Source of the DNA: Pseudomonas sp. MYb118
GTDB taxonomy: Bacteria; Pseudomonadota; Gammaproteobacteria; Pseudomonadales; Pseudomonadaceae
Direction: 5' to 3'
DNA length: 64,000 nucleotides
NCBI RefSeq assembly: GCF_040947875.1
Contig: NZ_JBFRXN010000003.1
Location: forward strand, 930,001 to 994,000
In this document: positions 41,149 through 50,624 of the stretch, in pieces
Layout: each line of letters starts with the position of its first letter
Position numbering within the stretch: the first letter of the stretch is position 1
The notes under the pieces: model-generated
The model's database searches: none
Seen by the model: the letters and a program-made list of their open reading frames with translations, nothing else
What the model was told of the DNA's origin: nothing
Made by a program: the position numbers and the translations under genes

Positions 41149-44100
41149 TCAGGCGGTTTCCACCTCGGCGTTCGCCGGGGTTGCGGCAGGTACTACCGCT
41201 TGCCCGCTCAACGCCAAGTCGAGCAACTCGCGGTTGGCCACTGCGTACATGGCGTAGTCCGTACCGCTGGCGGCACGGATTTCCACCAGCATGGCGCGCC
41301 AGCGTTCGATCATGGCGGCGTGCTGCGCCATCCAGGCGTCCAGGCGTGCTTCCACCGAGCTCTCGCACAGTTGCAGGACGGAGATGGTGATCGCACGTTG
41401 CTGCCAGTCGACGTCATCACGGAACGCTTCACGGGCCAGGGCCTGCCAGTTGTTCTCAACCGGCAAGGCACTGATCTGTTGCAGGTACCAGGTGATGTCC
41501 AGCTTCTCGCCCACAGCGAAGAAGGCTTCGGCCACTTCCGCAGGATCCTGCCCCGTGACATCGGAGGCCTCGATCACCGGCAGCAAGGTGTACAGGTGCG
41601 AGGTACCCGCCACCATGCGCGCCAGCAACTCAGGCACACCCGCCTTGACATAGACCTCGTAGCGATCCTGCCAGTTTTTCAGGGTTGGGCCTTTGAGCAG
41701 CTCAGGCAGCCGCAGCCCCAGCTCCTTCAGGTGCGGACCGAAGTGCGCGACGTCACGGGCAGCGTTCTGCTCGTTGCGACGGCTGCGCAGGAACCAGCGT
41801 GTAGCACGGCGGCCCAGGCGCATCAGTTCGTCCATCAGCTCCAGTTGCACGTCTGCCGAGACCTGGTAGTCCAGGGCTTCGATCTGACGGAACCAGTGCG
41901 GGAGGTGGAAAATGTCACGCACGATCACGTAGGCACCGGCCACGTTCGCCGGGCTCATGCCGGTGGACTCCTTGAGTCGCTGAACGAAGGTGATGCCCAT
42001 GTGGTTGACCAGATCGTTGGCGATCTGGGTGCTGACGATCTCGCGTTTCAGGCGGTGACGGCGCATGGCCTCGGAGAACTTGCTTACCAGGCTCGGCGGG
42101 AAAGCGGTTTCCATGTCACGGGTCAGGTAGTCGTCATCCGGTACCCGGGATTCGAGCAACTGCGCCTTGAGGTCGATCTTGCTGTAGGAGATCAGCACGG
42201 ACAACTCCGGACGGGTCAGGCCATGGCCCGCCGCGACGCGTTCGTTGATCTGCTCTTCCGACGGCAGGAACTCGATGGCACGGTCCAGCTTGCCACGGCC
42301 TTCCAGGTCGTTCATCAGGCGCTTGTACTCGGCGATGCGTGGCAGTGCGCGACGCGCCGCCAGCGACAGGGCCTGAGTCTGCTTGTAGTTGTTGCCCAGC
42401 ACCAGGCCACCGACTTCGTCGGTCATGCTCGACAGCAGCACATTGCGCTGCTTGTCGGTCATGTCGCCGGCCTGCACCACTTCGTTGAGCAGGATCTTGA
42501 TGTTCACTTCGTGGTCGGAGCAGTCCACGCCACCGGCGTTGTCGATGAAGTCGGTGTTGGAACCGCCGCCATTGAGGCCGAACTCGACGCGACCCAGTTG
42601 GGTCATGCCCAGGTTACCGCCCTCGCCGACAACCTTGCAGCGCAGCTCGTTGCCGTTCACGCGCAGGGCGTCGTTGGCCTTGTCGCCGACATCGGCGTGG
42701 CTTTCGCTGCTGGCCTTGACGTAAGTGCCGATACCGCCGTTCCACAACAGGTCCACCGGCGCCTTGAGCAAGGCGTTGAGCAGCTCGGTCGGGGTCAGCT
42801 TGTCGGCCTGGATGTCGAAGCGCTCTTTCATCTGCGGGGAAATCGCGATGCTCTTCGCGCTGCGGGAGAAGATCCCGCCGCCTTCGGACATGATGCTGGT
42901 GTCGTAGTCCGACCACGCCGAACGCGGCAGGTCGAACATGCGCTGACGCTCGGCGAAGCTGGTCGCCGGGTTCGGGTTCGGGTCGATGAAGATGTGCAGG
43001 TGGTTGAAGGCCGCGACCAGTTGCAGCTTGTCGGACATCAGCAAGCCGTTACCGAACACGTCACCGGCCATGTCGCCGACGCCGACCACGGTGATGCTGT
43101 CTTCCTGGACATTGATGCCGCGCTCGCGGAAGTGACGCTGTACGCCCACCCACGCGCCCTTGGCGGTGATGCCCATCTTCTTGTGGTCGTAACCGGCCGA
43201 ACCGCCGGAAGCGAACGCGTCACCCAGCCAGAAGCCGTAGTCGATGGCGATGCCGTTGGCGATGTCGGAGAAGGTCGCAGTGCCCTTGTCCGCCGCCACC
43301 ACCAGGTACGGGTCATCGTCGTCATGGCGCACGACGTTGGCCGGCGGCACCAGCGCACCGTCTTTCAGGTTGTCGGTGATGTCCAGCAGGCCGGAAATGA
43401 AGATGCGGTAGCAGGCGATACCCTCGGCCGCGATCTCGTCGCGACCACCGCCCAGCGGCAGGCGACGTGGCAGGAAGCCACCTTTGGCGCCCACCGGCAC
43501 GATCACCGAGTTCTTCACTTGCTGGGCTTTTACCAGGCCCAGCACTTCGGTGCGGTAGTCTTCCTCACGGTCGGACCAGCGCAGGCCGCCGCGGGCCACG
43601 TTACCGAAGCGCAGGTGCACGCCTTCGACGCGTGGCGAGTAGACGAAGATCTCGAACTTCGGCACCGGCTTGGGCAGCTCGGGAATCAGGTGCGGGTTGA
43701 ACTTGAAGCTGAAGTAGGACTTGTTATGGCCCTTGGCGTCGGTCTGGTAGAAGTTGGTGCGCAGGGTCGCCTTGATCAGGTCCAGGTAACGACGCAGGAT
43801 ACGGTCTTCGTTGAGCACCTGAACGTCGTCCAGGGCGCTGAGGATCGCGTGTTCCAGGCGTTGCTGCATGTCTTCCAGGTCGTCGCCGCTGAGCTTGCGC
43901 GCCAGGTAGAAGCGGGTCTTGAACAACCGGGTCAGCTCGCGAGCGATGTCGGTGTGGTTGTTCAGGGTGCTGGCGATGTAGCCCAGGTCGAAGCCGAGAC
44001 GGATTTGTTTCATGTAGCGGGCGTAGGCACGCAGCAGCGCCACGTCGCGCCATGGCAGGCCGGCGGTCAGCACCAGGCGGTTGAATGCATCGTTTTCGGC

Positions 44101-46041
44101 ATCGCCACGTACGATGTGGACGAAAGCGTCCTGCAGCGTGTCGTTGAGCTGCTGGATGTCCAGGTCCAGGCCTTCGGCGGCGGTGAACGCGAAGTCGTGG
44201 ATCCAGAACTCGCGGCCATTGGTGTGGCGCAGGCGGTACGGGAACTCACCCAGCACGCGCAGGCCGAGGTTTTCCAGGATCGGCAGCACGTCGGACAGTG
44301 CCAGCGGGGTGTCGGCGTGATACAGCTTGCAATGCAGCTCGCGCTGACCGGACACCTGGCCCAGTGGCTGGTAGAAGCTCATGACCAGCGGGTTTTTCTC
44401 GCTCAGGCTCAGCAGGTGCTGCATGTCGACCACGGCCGAGTGGGCGGCGAAACGCTCGCGGTAGCCGGCCGGGAAGCCTTTCGGGAAGTCAGCCAGCACA
44501 TTGGTGCCGTGGGCTTCGCCGAAGCTCTCGACGGTCAGGGCGGCGTAATCGTCCTGCCAGCTGCGGCAGGCCTGGATCACTTCGTTTTCCAGTTGCTGCG
44601 GGTCGATGTCGATGCGGTTTTTCGGGTCTACACGCAGGATCAGCTGCACGCGGGCCAGCACGGACTCGGAGAAGAAGGTCCAGAACTCGCAGTCCGAAGC
44701 CTTCAGGCGATCCATCAGCACTTGCTGGATCTTCTGGCGCACTTCGGTGGAATAGATGTCGCGTGGCACGTAGGCCAGGCAGTAGCAGAAACGGCCGTAC
44801 GGGTCTTTGCGCAGGAATACGCGGATCTTGTTGCGTTCCTGGATCTGCACGATCGACATCACGGTGCTGAACAGCTCGTCCACCGGGGTCTGGAACAGGT
44901 CGTCCCGTGGCAGTACTTCGAGGACCTGGGCCAGTTCCTTGCCCAGGTGGGCCTTGGCCTGGAAGCCCGAACGGCGTTCGATTTCCGCGACCTTGCGGCG
45001 GATGTACGGAATGTTGCGTACGCTTTCGCCGTACACCGACGAGGTGTACAGACCCATGAAGCGGCATTCCTTGATGACCTTGCCGTCGGCGTCGACTTCA
45101 CGGATCGACACGTAGTCCGGGTAAGCCGGACGGTGTACACGGCTTGGGTGCGCGGCCTTGGCGAACGACAGCAGGGTCGGCTCACGCAGGTAGTTGACCG
45201 CGTAGTCTTCGATGCGCAGGTCGTCGTAGGTCAGGCCGGTGCGCAGCAGCTTGGTCAGGCCGAGGAAGGAGCTCTGGTCGTACTCGATGTGGCCGCCATC
45301 GGCCTGGTCGGTGACCACGAACTCTTCGTAGCCCAGGAAGGTAAAGTGGTTGCCCACCAGCCATTCCAGGAAACTCTTGATTTCGTTCTTTTCGTCGGCA
45401 TCGACCGCGAAACGGCTGTTGTCCAGGCTGCTCAGGATGTCCTGGACCTTGGCTTTCATCGGTTCGAAATCGCTGACGGCCACGCGCACTTCACCCAGGA
45501 CCTGCTCCAGTTCCTTGGTCAGCACGTTCAATTCGGCGGTGTTGGCGCAACGGTCGATTTCCAGGTACATCAACGACTCTTGCAGCACGTCGTCGCCCTG
45601 GGTGCCCTTCGGCAGGATTTCCAGCAACTCGCCCTTGCTGCCGCGACGCACGCTGAGCACGGTGGTTTGCAGGGTATGGATGCTGTAGCCGCGGCGGTTC
45701 AGCTCCGTACGCACCGAGTCCACCAGAAATGGCAGGTCGTGGTGCAGCACTTCGACCGCGGTGTGGGTCGACTGCCAGCCGTGGCGTTCGTAATCGGGGT
45801 TGTAGACGCGCACTTGCGGTTGCGCGTGATCGAAGCGCTCAAGCAGGCGCCACGCAGAAAGGGTACAGCCAGCGAGGTCGGACAGGCGACGCTGGGTCAG
45901 CTCGTCCATGGAAATGATGCCGAAGAATTGTTCAGCGAACAGCGCCACTTGTGGCAGTGCCTGTTCACTGATGTGCTGCGCCAGTGCCGCTTGCAGTTGG
46001 TGCTGGAAGTCGGCTTTGCTGGCTGCGGTGAAGAACGCCAT
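41149..46041 (-). CDS. gdhB: NAD-specific glutamate dehydrogenase, large type
   Basis: 1630 aa from the ATG at 46041 (MAFFTAASKA), chosen for GGAG 8 bp upstream over an in-frame ATG 17 codons earlier. The size matches the 180-kDa GDH class of Pseudomonas. A long N-terminal regulatory region with ACT-like parts (about 1-700) is followed by the catalytic GDH region. The catalytic region has RFGNVARGGLRWSDREEDYRTEVLGLVKAQQVKNSVIVPVGAKGGF (substrate and Lys residues), ITVVGVGDMAGDVFGNGLL (NAD-binding) and VVGEGGNLGMTQLGR. It deaminates glutamate to 2-oxoglutarate for carbon and nitrogen catabolism. It is monocistronic. Confidence 0.96.
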   Translation of the reverse strand: MAFFTAASKADFQHQLQAALAQHISEQALPQVALFAEQFFGIISMDELTQRRLSDLAGCTLSAWRLLERFDHAQPQVRVYNPDYERHGWQSTHTAVEVLHHDLPFLVDSVRTELNRRGYSIHTLQTTVLSVRRGSKGELLEILPKGTQGDDVLQESLMYLEIDRCANTAELNVLTKELEQVLGEVRVAVSDFEPMKAKVQDILSSLDNSRFAVDADEKNEIKSFLEWLVGNHFTFLGYEEFVVTDQADGGHIEYDQSSFLGLTKLLRTGLTYDDLRIEDYAVNYLREPTLLSFAKAAHPSRVHRPAYPDYVSIREVDADGKVIKECRFMGLYTSSVYGESVRNIPYIRRKVAEIERRSGFQAKAHLGKELAQVLEVLPRDDLFQTPVDELFSTVMSIVQIQERNKIRVFLRKDPYGRFCYCLAYVPRDIYSTEVRQKIQQVLMDRLKASDCEFWTFFSESVLARVQLILRVDPKNRIDIDPQQLENEVIQACRSWQDDYAALTVESFGEAHGTNVLADFPKGFPAGYRERFAAHSAVVDMQHLLSLSEKNPLVMSFYQPLGQVSGQRELHCKLYHADTPLALSDVLPILENLGLRVLGEFPYRLRHTNGREFWIHDFAFTAAEGLDLDIQQLNDTLQDAFVHIVRGDAENDAFNRLVLTAGLPWRDVALLRAYARYMKQIRLGFDLGYIASTLNNHTDIARELTRLFKTRFYLARKLSGDDLEDMQQRLEHAILSALDDVQVLNEDRILRRYLDLIKATLRTNFYQTDAKGHNKSYFSFKFNPHLIPELPKPVPKFEIFVYSPRVEGVHLRFGNVARGGLRWSDREEDYRTEVLGLVKAQQVKNSVIVPVGAKGGFLPRRLPLGGGRDEIAAEGIACYRIFISGLLDITDNLKDGALVPPANVVRHDDDDPYLVVAADKGTATFSDIANGIAIDYGFWLGDAFASGGSAGYDHKKMGITAKGAWVGVQRHFRERGINVQEDSITVVGVGDMAGDVFGNGLLMSDKLQLVAAFNHLHIFIDPNPNPATSFAERQRMFDLPRSAWSDYDTSIMSEGGGIFSRSAKSIAISPQMKERFDIQADKLTPTELLNALLKAPVDLLWNGGIGTYVKASSESHADVGDKANDALRVNGNELRCKVVGEGGNLGMTQLGRVEFGLNGGGSNTDFIDNAGGVDCSDHEVNIKILLNEVVQAGDMTDKQRNVLLSSMTDEVGGLVLGNNYKQTQALSLAARRALPRIAEYKRLMNDLEGRGKLDRAIEFLPSEEQINERVAAGHGLTRPELSVLISYSKIDLKAQLLESRVPDDDYLTRDMETAFPPSLVSKFSEAMRRHRLKREIVSTQIANDLVNHMGITFVQRLKESTGMSPANVAGAYVIVRDIFHLPHWFRQIEALDYQVSADVQLELMDELMRLGRRATRWFLRSRRNEQNAARDVAHFGPHLKELGLRLPELLKGPTLKNWQDRYEVYVKAGVPELLARMVAGTSHLYTLLPVIEASDVTGQDPAEVAEAFFAVGEKLDITWYLQQISALPVENNWQALAREAFRDDVDWQQRAITISVLQLCESSVEARLDAWMAQHAAMIERWRAMLVEIRAASGTDYAMYAVANRELLDLALSGQAVVPAATPANAEVETA

Positions 46042-46558
46042 CTGTGGTACTCCGCTTGGGCTTGTTATTGATTGAAGCGTCGCGTGCAACACCCCTTTCG
46101 GGGCGGTCCGTCACCCTGTTCCTGAATCTCGGGCAGAGGAAACAGGGTGACAGGTGGGTGAAGCTGGACGGGACACTCAGGTCACATTCACCTTCCGTGA
46201 ATGGGCATCTGCAAAAACCACTGTGCGATCAATTGCACACTTTCGTTACAGGCAGGTCTTTACAGGTATCCATTCGATGCGCAGCTTAACCAGTGCGGCA
46301 AGGCCGGTGCTTGCGGTGCTGCGACATATTCGGTCATCGGAATGCTGCTGTGGCGACATGCATCGAACAACACTAGCAGCCGTGGCGGAAAACGGGCGAT
46401 TTCTCCCCGGTTTTGCGCCCTCCCCGTGCCGGAAATGTCCCGCAGCGGCCCGGTCGTTCACGACACATTCCCTTGCAGTGCGCCATGCACAAAAGTCCGG
46501 GGGCTGGCAGAATTACGGTTTGCCGCTTTCACAATGCTCGTCGAGCCAGGAATTCCCC
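46042..46558. other. 517-bp intergenic region, no gene recognised
   Basis: It separates the divergent gdhB and the small acidic protein. The sequence is less GC-rich toward the middle and must hold both promoters. Open frames in it (for example 46154 onward, in frame with the downstream gene) lack ribosome-binding sites and look spurious. No REP copy is present. Confidence 0.5.
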
Positions 46559-46912
46559 ATGCAAATGACCACCTCCCTGTTGATCGTCAACCCGTGCGAC
46601 GACGAAGAAGACAACATGGCCATGCTCGCCTGCCACAGCGACAAGGGGGACATGTTCCTCATGAGCCGCTATCCGGACGAGGACGAGCTGGAAATCACCC
46701 TGGACGGCGAGCCTTCGACCCTGGAAGGCGTCAAGGTGACCTTGAGCCCTACCCGCCTGCTGATCGAAATCGCCGCGGCGGACGCCGATGCGCTCAATGG
46801 CGATGACGTGCTGGAGATCATCCACAACACCGATGCCAGCGACCTGGCGGAGGTCGAATTGACCCTCAAGAACATTCTGGATGGGACCGGGACCTATATC
46901 AGCGAGATTTGA
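46559..46912 (+). CDS. Small acidic conserved protein of unknown function
   Basis: 117 aa from the ATG at 46559, with CAGGAA upstream; a longer in-frame extension is not supported. The protein is very acidic (CDDEEDN, YPDEDELEITLDGE), has no signal peptide, and shows alternating beta-strand and helix segments (VKVTLSPTRLLIEIAAADAD). It ends with an amphipathic LAEVELTLKNIL helix. I do not recognise a named family. A soluble cytoplasmic protein is likely. It lies upstream of the moxR operon but is separated from it by a REPIN. Confidence 0.75.
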   Translation: MQMTTSLLIVNPCDDEEDNMAMLACHSDKGDMFLMSRYPDEDELEITLDGEPSTLEGVKVTLSPTRLLIEIAAADADALNGDDVLEIIHNTDASDLAEVELTLKNILDGTGTYISEI

Positions 46913-46930
46913 GGGCGACCGGGGAAACGC

Positions 46931-47006
46931 ATCGCGAGCAGGCTCGCTCCCACAATGGTTCTGCGTTGCACCGACCATCCCCTGTGGGAGCGAGCCTGCT
47001 CGCGAG
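46931..47006. repeat. REPIN doublet upstream of moxR
   Basis: Inverted REP cores at 46931-46954 and 46982-47006 are separated by a 27-bp loop. Confidence 0.9.
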
Positions 47007-47151
47007 AGGTTCCCACAGGCGATTGACGACCCATTTCCCACACTTTGCACAAAATGCCGTTAGTCGCCGCCCCCCGCGATGGATTAAAGTAACGCCCCCA
47101 GCCTTGGCGTTATTCGAGCGCCCAGGTCACCCTTTGCAGGAACAGTCACCG

Positions 47152-48111
<960 letters not shown>

Positions 48112-48116
48112 CCCCG

Positions 48117-49061
48117 ATGAACGCCAGCATGCCGCCCGAGCCGGGCATTCGCATCAGCCTCGCCGAGCTGATCGAAATGCGCCATCGCGTGCGTGAAGTG
48201 CAACTTTTTTCCACGCCGAGCCAGCGCAGCCCGCTCGTCGGCCTGCACCACTCCAAGCTGCGCGGCCGTGGTGTGGACTTCGATCAGGTGCGGGTCTACC
48301 AGGCCGGCGACGACGTGCGCACCATCGACTGGCGCGTCACCGCCCGCACCCAGGAGCCGCACACCAAGCTGTTTCACGAAGAACGCGAGCGACCAATTTT
48401 CATCATGGTCGAACAAAGCCGCCGGCTGTTCTTCGGCTCCGGGCTGATGTTCAAGTCGGTCCTGGCGGCCCAGGCCGCCAGCCTGATCGGCTGGGCAGCG
48501 CTGGGGCATAACGACCGGATCGGCGGGCTGGTGTTCGGCGACAACGAGCACTACGAAATCAAGCCTCGGCGCAGCAAACAGAGCCTTTTGCAACTGCTCA
48601 ACCGGCTGGTGCGGGTCAACCAGTCGCTGCACACCGAGACCGAACAGAACCGCGACTCCCTCAACCTCGCCCTGCGCCGGGCCCGCGAGGTGCTGCGCCC
48701 CGGCAGCCTGGTGATAGTGATCTGCGACGAACGTGCGCTGACCGAGGGCACCGAGCAGCAATTGAGCCTGCTGTCGCGGCATTGCGACCTGCTGCTGTTG
48801 CCGGTGTCCGACCCGCTCGACCACGCCCTGCCCGCTGCCGGCCTGTTGCGTTTTGCCGAGCGCGGCGCGCAATTGGAAATCGACACGCTCAACTATGACC
48901 TGCGCCAGACTTACCGCGCCCAGGCCGACGCGCGGATCGCCCGCTGGGAACTGCTGGCGCAGAAGCTGCGGGTGTTGTTGATGCCATTGAGCACGCAAAG
49001 CGAAATGGTCGAACAACTGCGCGAATACCTGAACCCGCAGAATCCGGGGGCCGGTCGATGA
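48117..49061 (+). CDS. DUF58-domain protein
   Basis: 314 aa if started at the ATG at 48117; a TTG at 48108 overlapping the moxR stop is an alternative. It contains the DUF58 core (about 75-165: LRGRGVDFDQVRVYQAGDDVRTIDWRVTARTQEPHTKLFHEERERP), then a VWA-like part (LVIVICDERALTEGTEQQL). DUF58 proteins always travel with MoxR in Bat-type operons and are thought to be its client or adaptor. The stop overlaps the next gene start (ATGA). Confidence 0.92.
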   Translation: MNASMPPEPGIRISLAELIEMRHRVREVQLFSTPSQRSPLVGLHHSKLRGRGVDFDQVRVYQAGDDVRTIDWRVTARTQEPHTKLFHEERERPIFIMVEQSRRLFFGSGLMFKSVLAAQAASLIGWAALGHNDRIGGLVFGDNEHYEIKPRRSKQSLLQLLNRLVRVNQSLHTETEQNRDSLNLALRRAREVLRPGSLVIVICDERALTEGTEQQLSLLSRHCDLLLLPVSDPLDHALPAAGLLRFAERGAQLEIDTLNYDLRQTYRAQADARIARWELLAQKLRVLLMPLSTQSEMVEQLREYLNPQNPGAGR

Positions 49062-49552
49062 GTGGGCTGGACGGTTTGCAACCGCTGATCTCGCCGCCGC
49101 CCATCAGTGTCTGGCCTCCCGCGCCCGGCTGGTGGCTGTTGCTGTTGGCGCTGGTGTTGATCGCCTTCGGACTGTGGAAAGCCCGCAGCCTGTTGCCCAA
49201 CAAGCGCCCCATCGTGCGCGCCGAACAACCGCTGGACCCGGTGCGCCTGGCCGCACTGGCGGAACTGGCGTTGCTGCCCAAACCCTACGACGGCGCCCCG
49301 GCCGGCGCTTGGTTGCAGCAGCTCAACGGCCTGCTCAAACGCCTGTGCCGCAACCATTACCCCAACAGCCAGAGCCACATCCTCAATGGCCGCCAGTGGC
49401 TGGCGTTTCTTGACAACCGCTGCCCGGCCGCCGGCCTGACGCGCTGGATGGTGCTGGTCGAAGGCGCTTACAAACCCGAATGCAAACTGGACGACAAGGC
49501 CATCGCCGGCCTGACCCAGGCCGTCGACACCTGGATTCGCAAACATGTTTGA
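49058..49552 (+). CDS. DUF4381 membrane protein
   Basis: A 164-aa protein with a proline-rich N terminus (LISPPPISVWPPAPGWW) directly before one membrane helix (about 24-44, LLLLALVLIAFGLW). A cytoplasmic helical domain follows (AGAWLQQLNGLLKRLCRNHYP, LNGRQWLAFLD). This is the typical DUF4381 component between DUF58 and the first VWA gene of gammaproteobacterial Bat operons. It overlaps both neighbours (4 nt and 8 nt). Confidence 0.9.
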   Translation: MSGLDGLQPLISPPPISVWPPAPGWWLLLLALVLIAFGLWKARSLLPNKRPIVRAEQPLDPVRLAALAELALLPKPYDGAPAGAWLQQLNGLLKRLCRNHYPNSQSHILNGRQWLAFLDNRCPAAGLTRWMVLVEGAYKPECKLDDKAIAGLTQAVDTWIRKHV

Positions 49553-50624
49553 GTTCGCCTGGCCGTGGATCTTCGCCCTGCTGCCACTGCCATGGCTGAT
49601 GCGCATGGTGTTGCCGGTGGCCGACAGTGGCGAGCCGGCGCTCAAGGTCAGTTTCCTCGGCGACCTCGAAGGCCTGGCCCGCCGCCGCGCCCGCGCCAAC
49701 CTGCCGGCCTGGCGCCAACAGACCCCGTTCATGCTGCTATGGCTGTTTCTGCTGATCGCGGCGGCGCGTCCGCAGTGGCTCGGCGAGCCGCTGCCGATTG
49801 CTGCCAGCGGTCGGGACCTGCTGGTGGCGGTCGACGTGTCCGGTTCCATGGACTTCCCCGACATGCAATGGCAGAACGATGAGGTCAGCCGCCTGGCACT
49901 GGTGCAACACCTGCTCGGTGACTTCCTGGAGAGCCGCGAAGGCGACCGGGTCGGCCTGATCCTGTTCGGCAGCCGCGCCTATCTGCAAGCCCCGCTGACC
50001 TTCGACCGGCGCACCGTACGCATCTGGCTCGACGAAGCGCGGGTCGGCATCGCCGGCAAGAACACCGCCATCGGCGACGCCATCGGCCTGGCCCTCAAGC
50101 GCCTGCGCCTGCGTCCGGCACAGAGCCGCGTGCTGATCCTGGTCACCGACGGTGCCAACAATGGTGGCGAAATCGACCCACTGACCGCGGCACGCCTGGC
50201 GGCGAAGGAAGGGGTGAAAATCTACACGATCGGTATCGGTGCCGACCCGGAGCAATCCGGCACGCCGGCGTTTCTGGGCGTCAACCCGAGCCTGGACCTC
50301 GATGAGCCGTCGTTGCAGGCCATCGCTGCCGCAACCGACGGCCAGTATTTCCGTGCTCGCGACGGCGAGCAGTTGCAGGCGATCAAGGAAACCCTCGATC
50401 AGTTGGAGCCGGTGACCCAGCAACCCACCCAGGCCCGCCCGGCCCAGGCTCTCTATCACTGGCCCCTGGCGATGGCATTGCTGCTGAGCATGCTGCTGGT
50501 GGTGCGCGAACTGTGGCCGGACAATCCGCTGCAGCGCCTGCTCACCAAGGATCTGCTGGCGCAGACCGCCCTGCCCGAGTGGCGCCAGCGGCTCAGACGC
50601 CTGCGTCTGCGGAGGCGTCGATGA
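49545..50624 (+). CDS. BatA-like VWA-domain membrane protein
   Basis: A 359-aa protein with N-terminal membrane helices (about 4-22 and 55-75). The VWA domain (about 90-270) has an intact MIDAS motif DVSGSMDFPDM, plus the downstream Thr/Asp elements (GLILFGSRAYLQAPLT and LILVTDGANNGG). A C-terminal helix lies at about 308-328 (WPLAMALLLSMLLVVRELW). It should bind a metal-dependent partner in the envelope under MoxR control. The stop overlaps the next start (ATGA). Confidence 0.94.
   Translation: MFEFAWPWIFALLPLPWLMRMVLPVADSGEPALKVSFLGDLEGLARRRARANLPAWRQQTPFMLLWLFLLIAAARPQWLGEPLPIAASGRDLLVAVDVSGSMDFPDMQWQNDEVSRLALVQHLLGDFLESREGDRVGLILFGSRAYLQAPLTFDRRTVRIWLDEARVGIAGKNTAIGDAIGLALKRLRLRPAQSRVLILVTDGANNGGEIDPLTAARLAAKEGVKIYTIGIGADPEQSGTPAFLGVNPSLDLDEPSLQAIAAATDGQYFRARDGEQLQAIKETLDQLEPVTQQPTQARPAQALYHWPLAMALLLSMLLVVRELWPDNPLQRLLTKDLLAQTALPEWRQRLRRLRLRRRR

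Noticed and set aside
41200..46071. Open frame of 1623 codons on the plus strand opposite gdhB
   Set aside because: It mirrors the gdhB codons in a high-GC3 genome, where the antisense frame rarely meets a stop. It has no ribosome-binding site, no domain, and a His/Val/Gln-rich nonsense composition.
46154..46558. N-terminal extension of the small acidic protein
   Set aside because: The ATG at 46559 has a ribosome-binding site. The extension is basic, Cys/Arg-rich and covers a promoter region.
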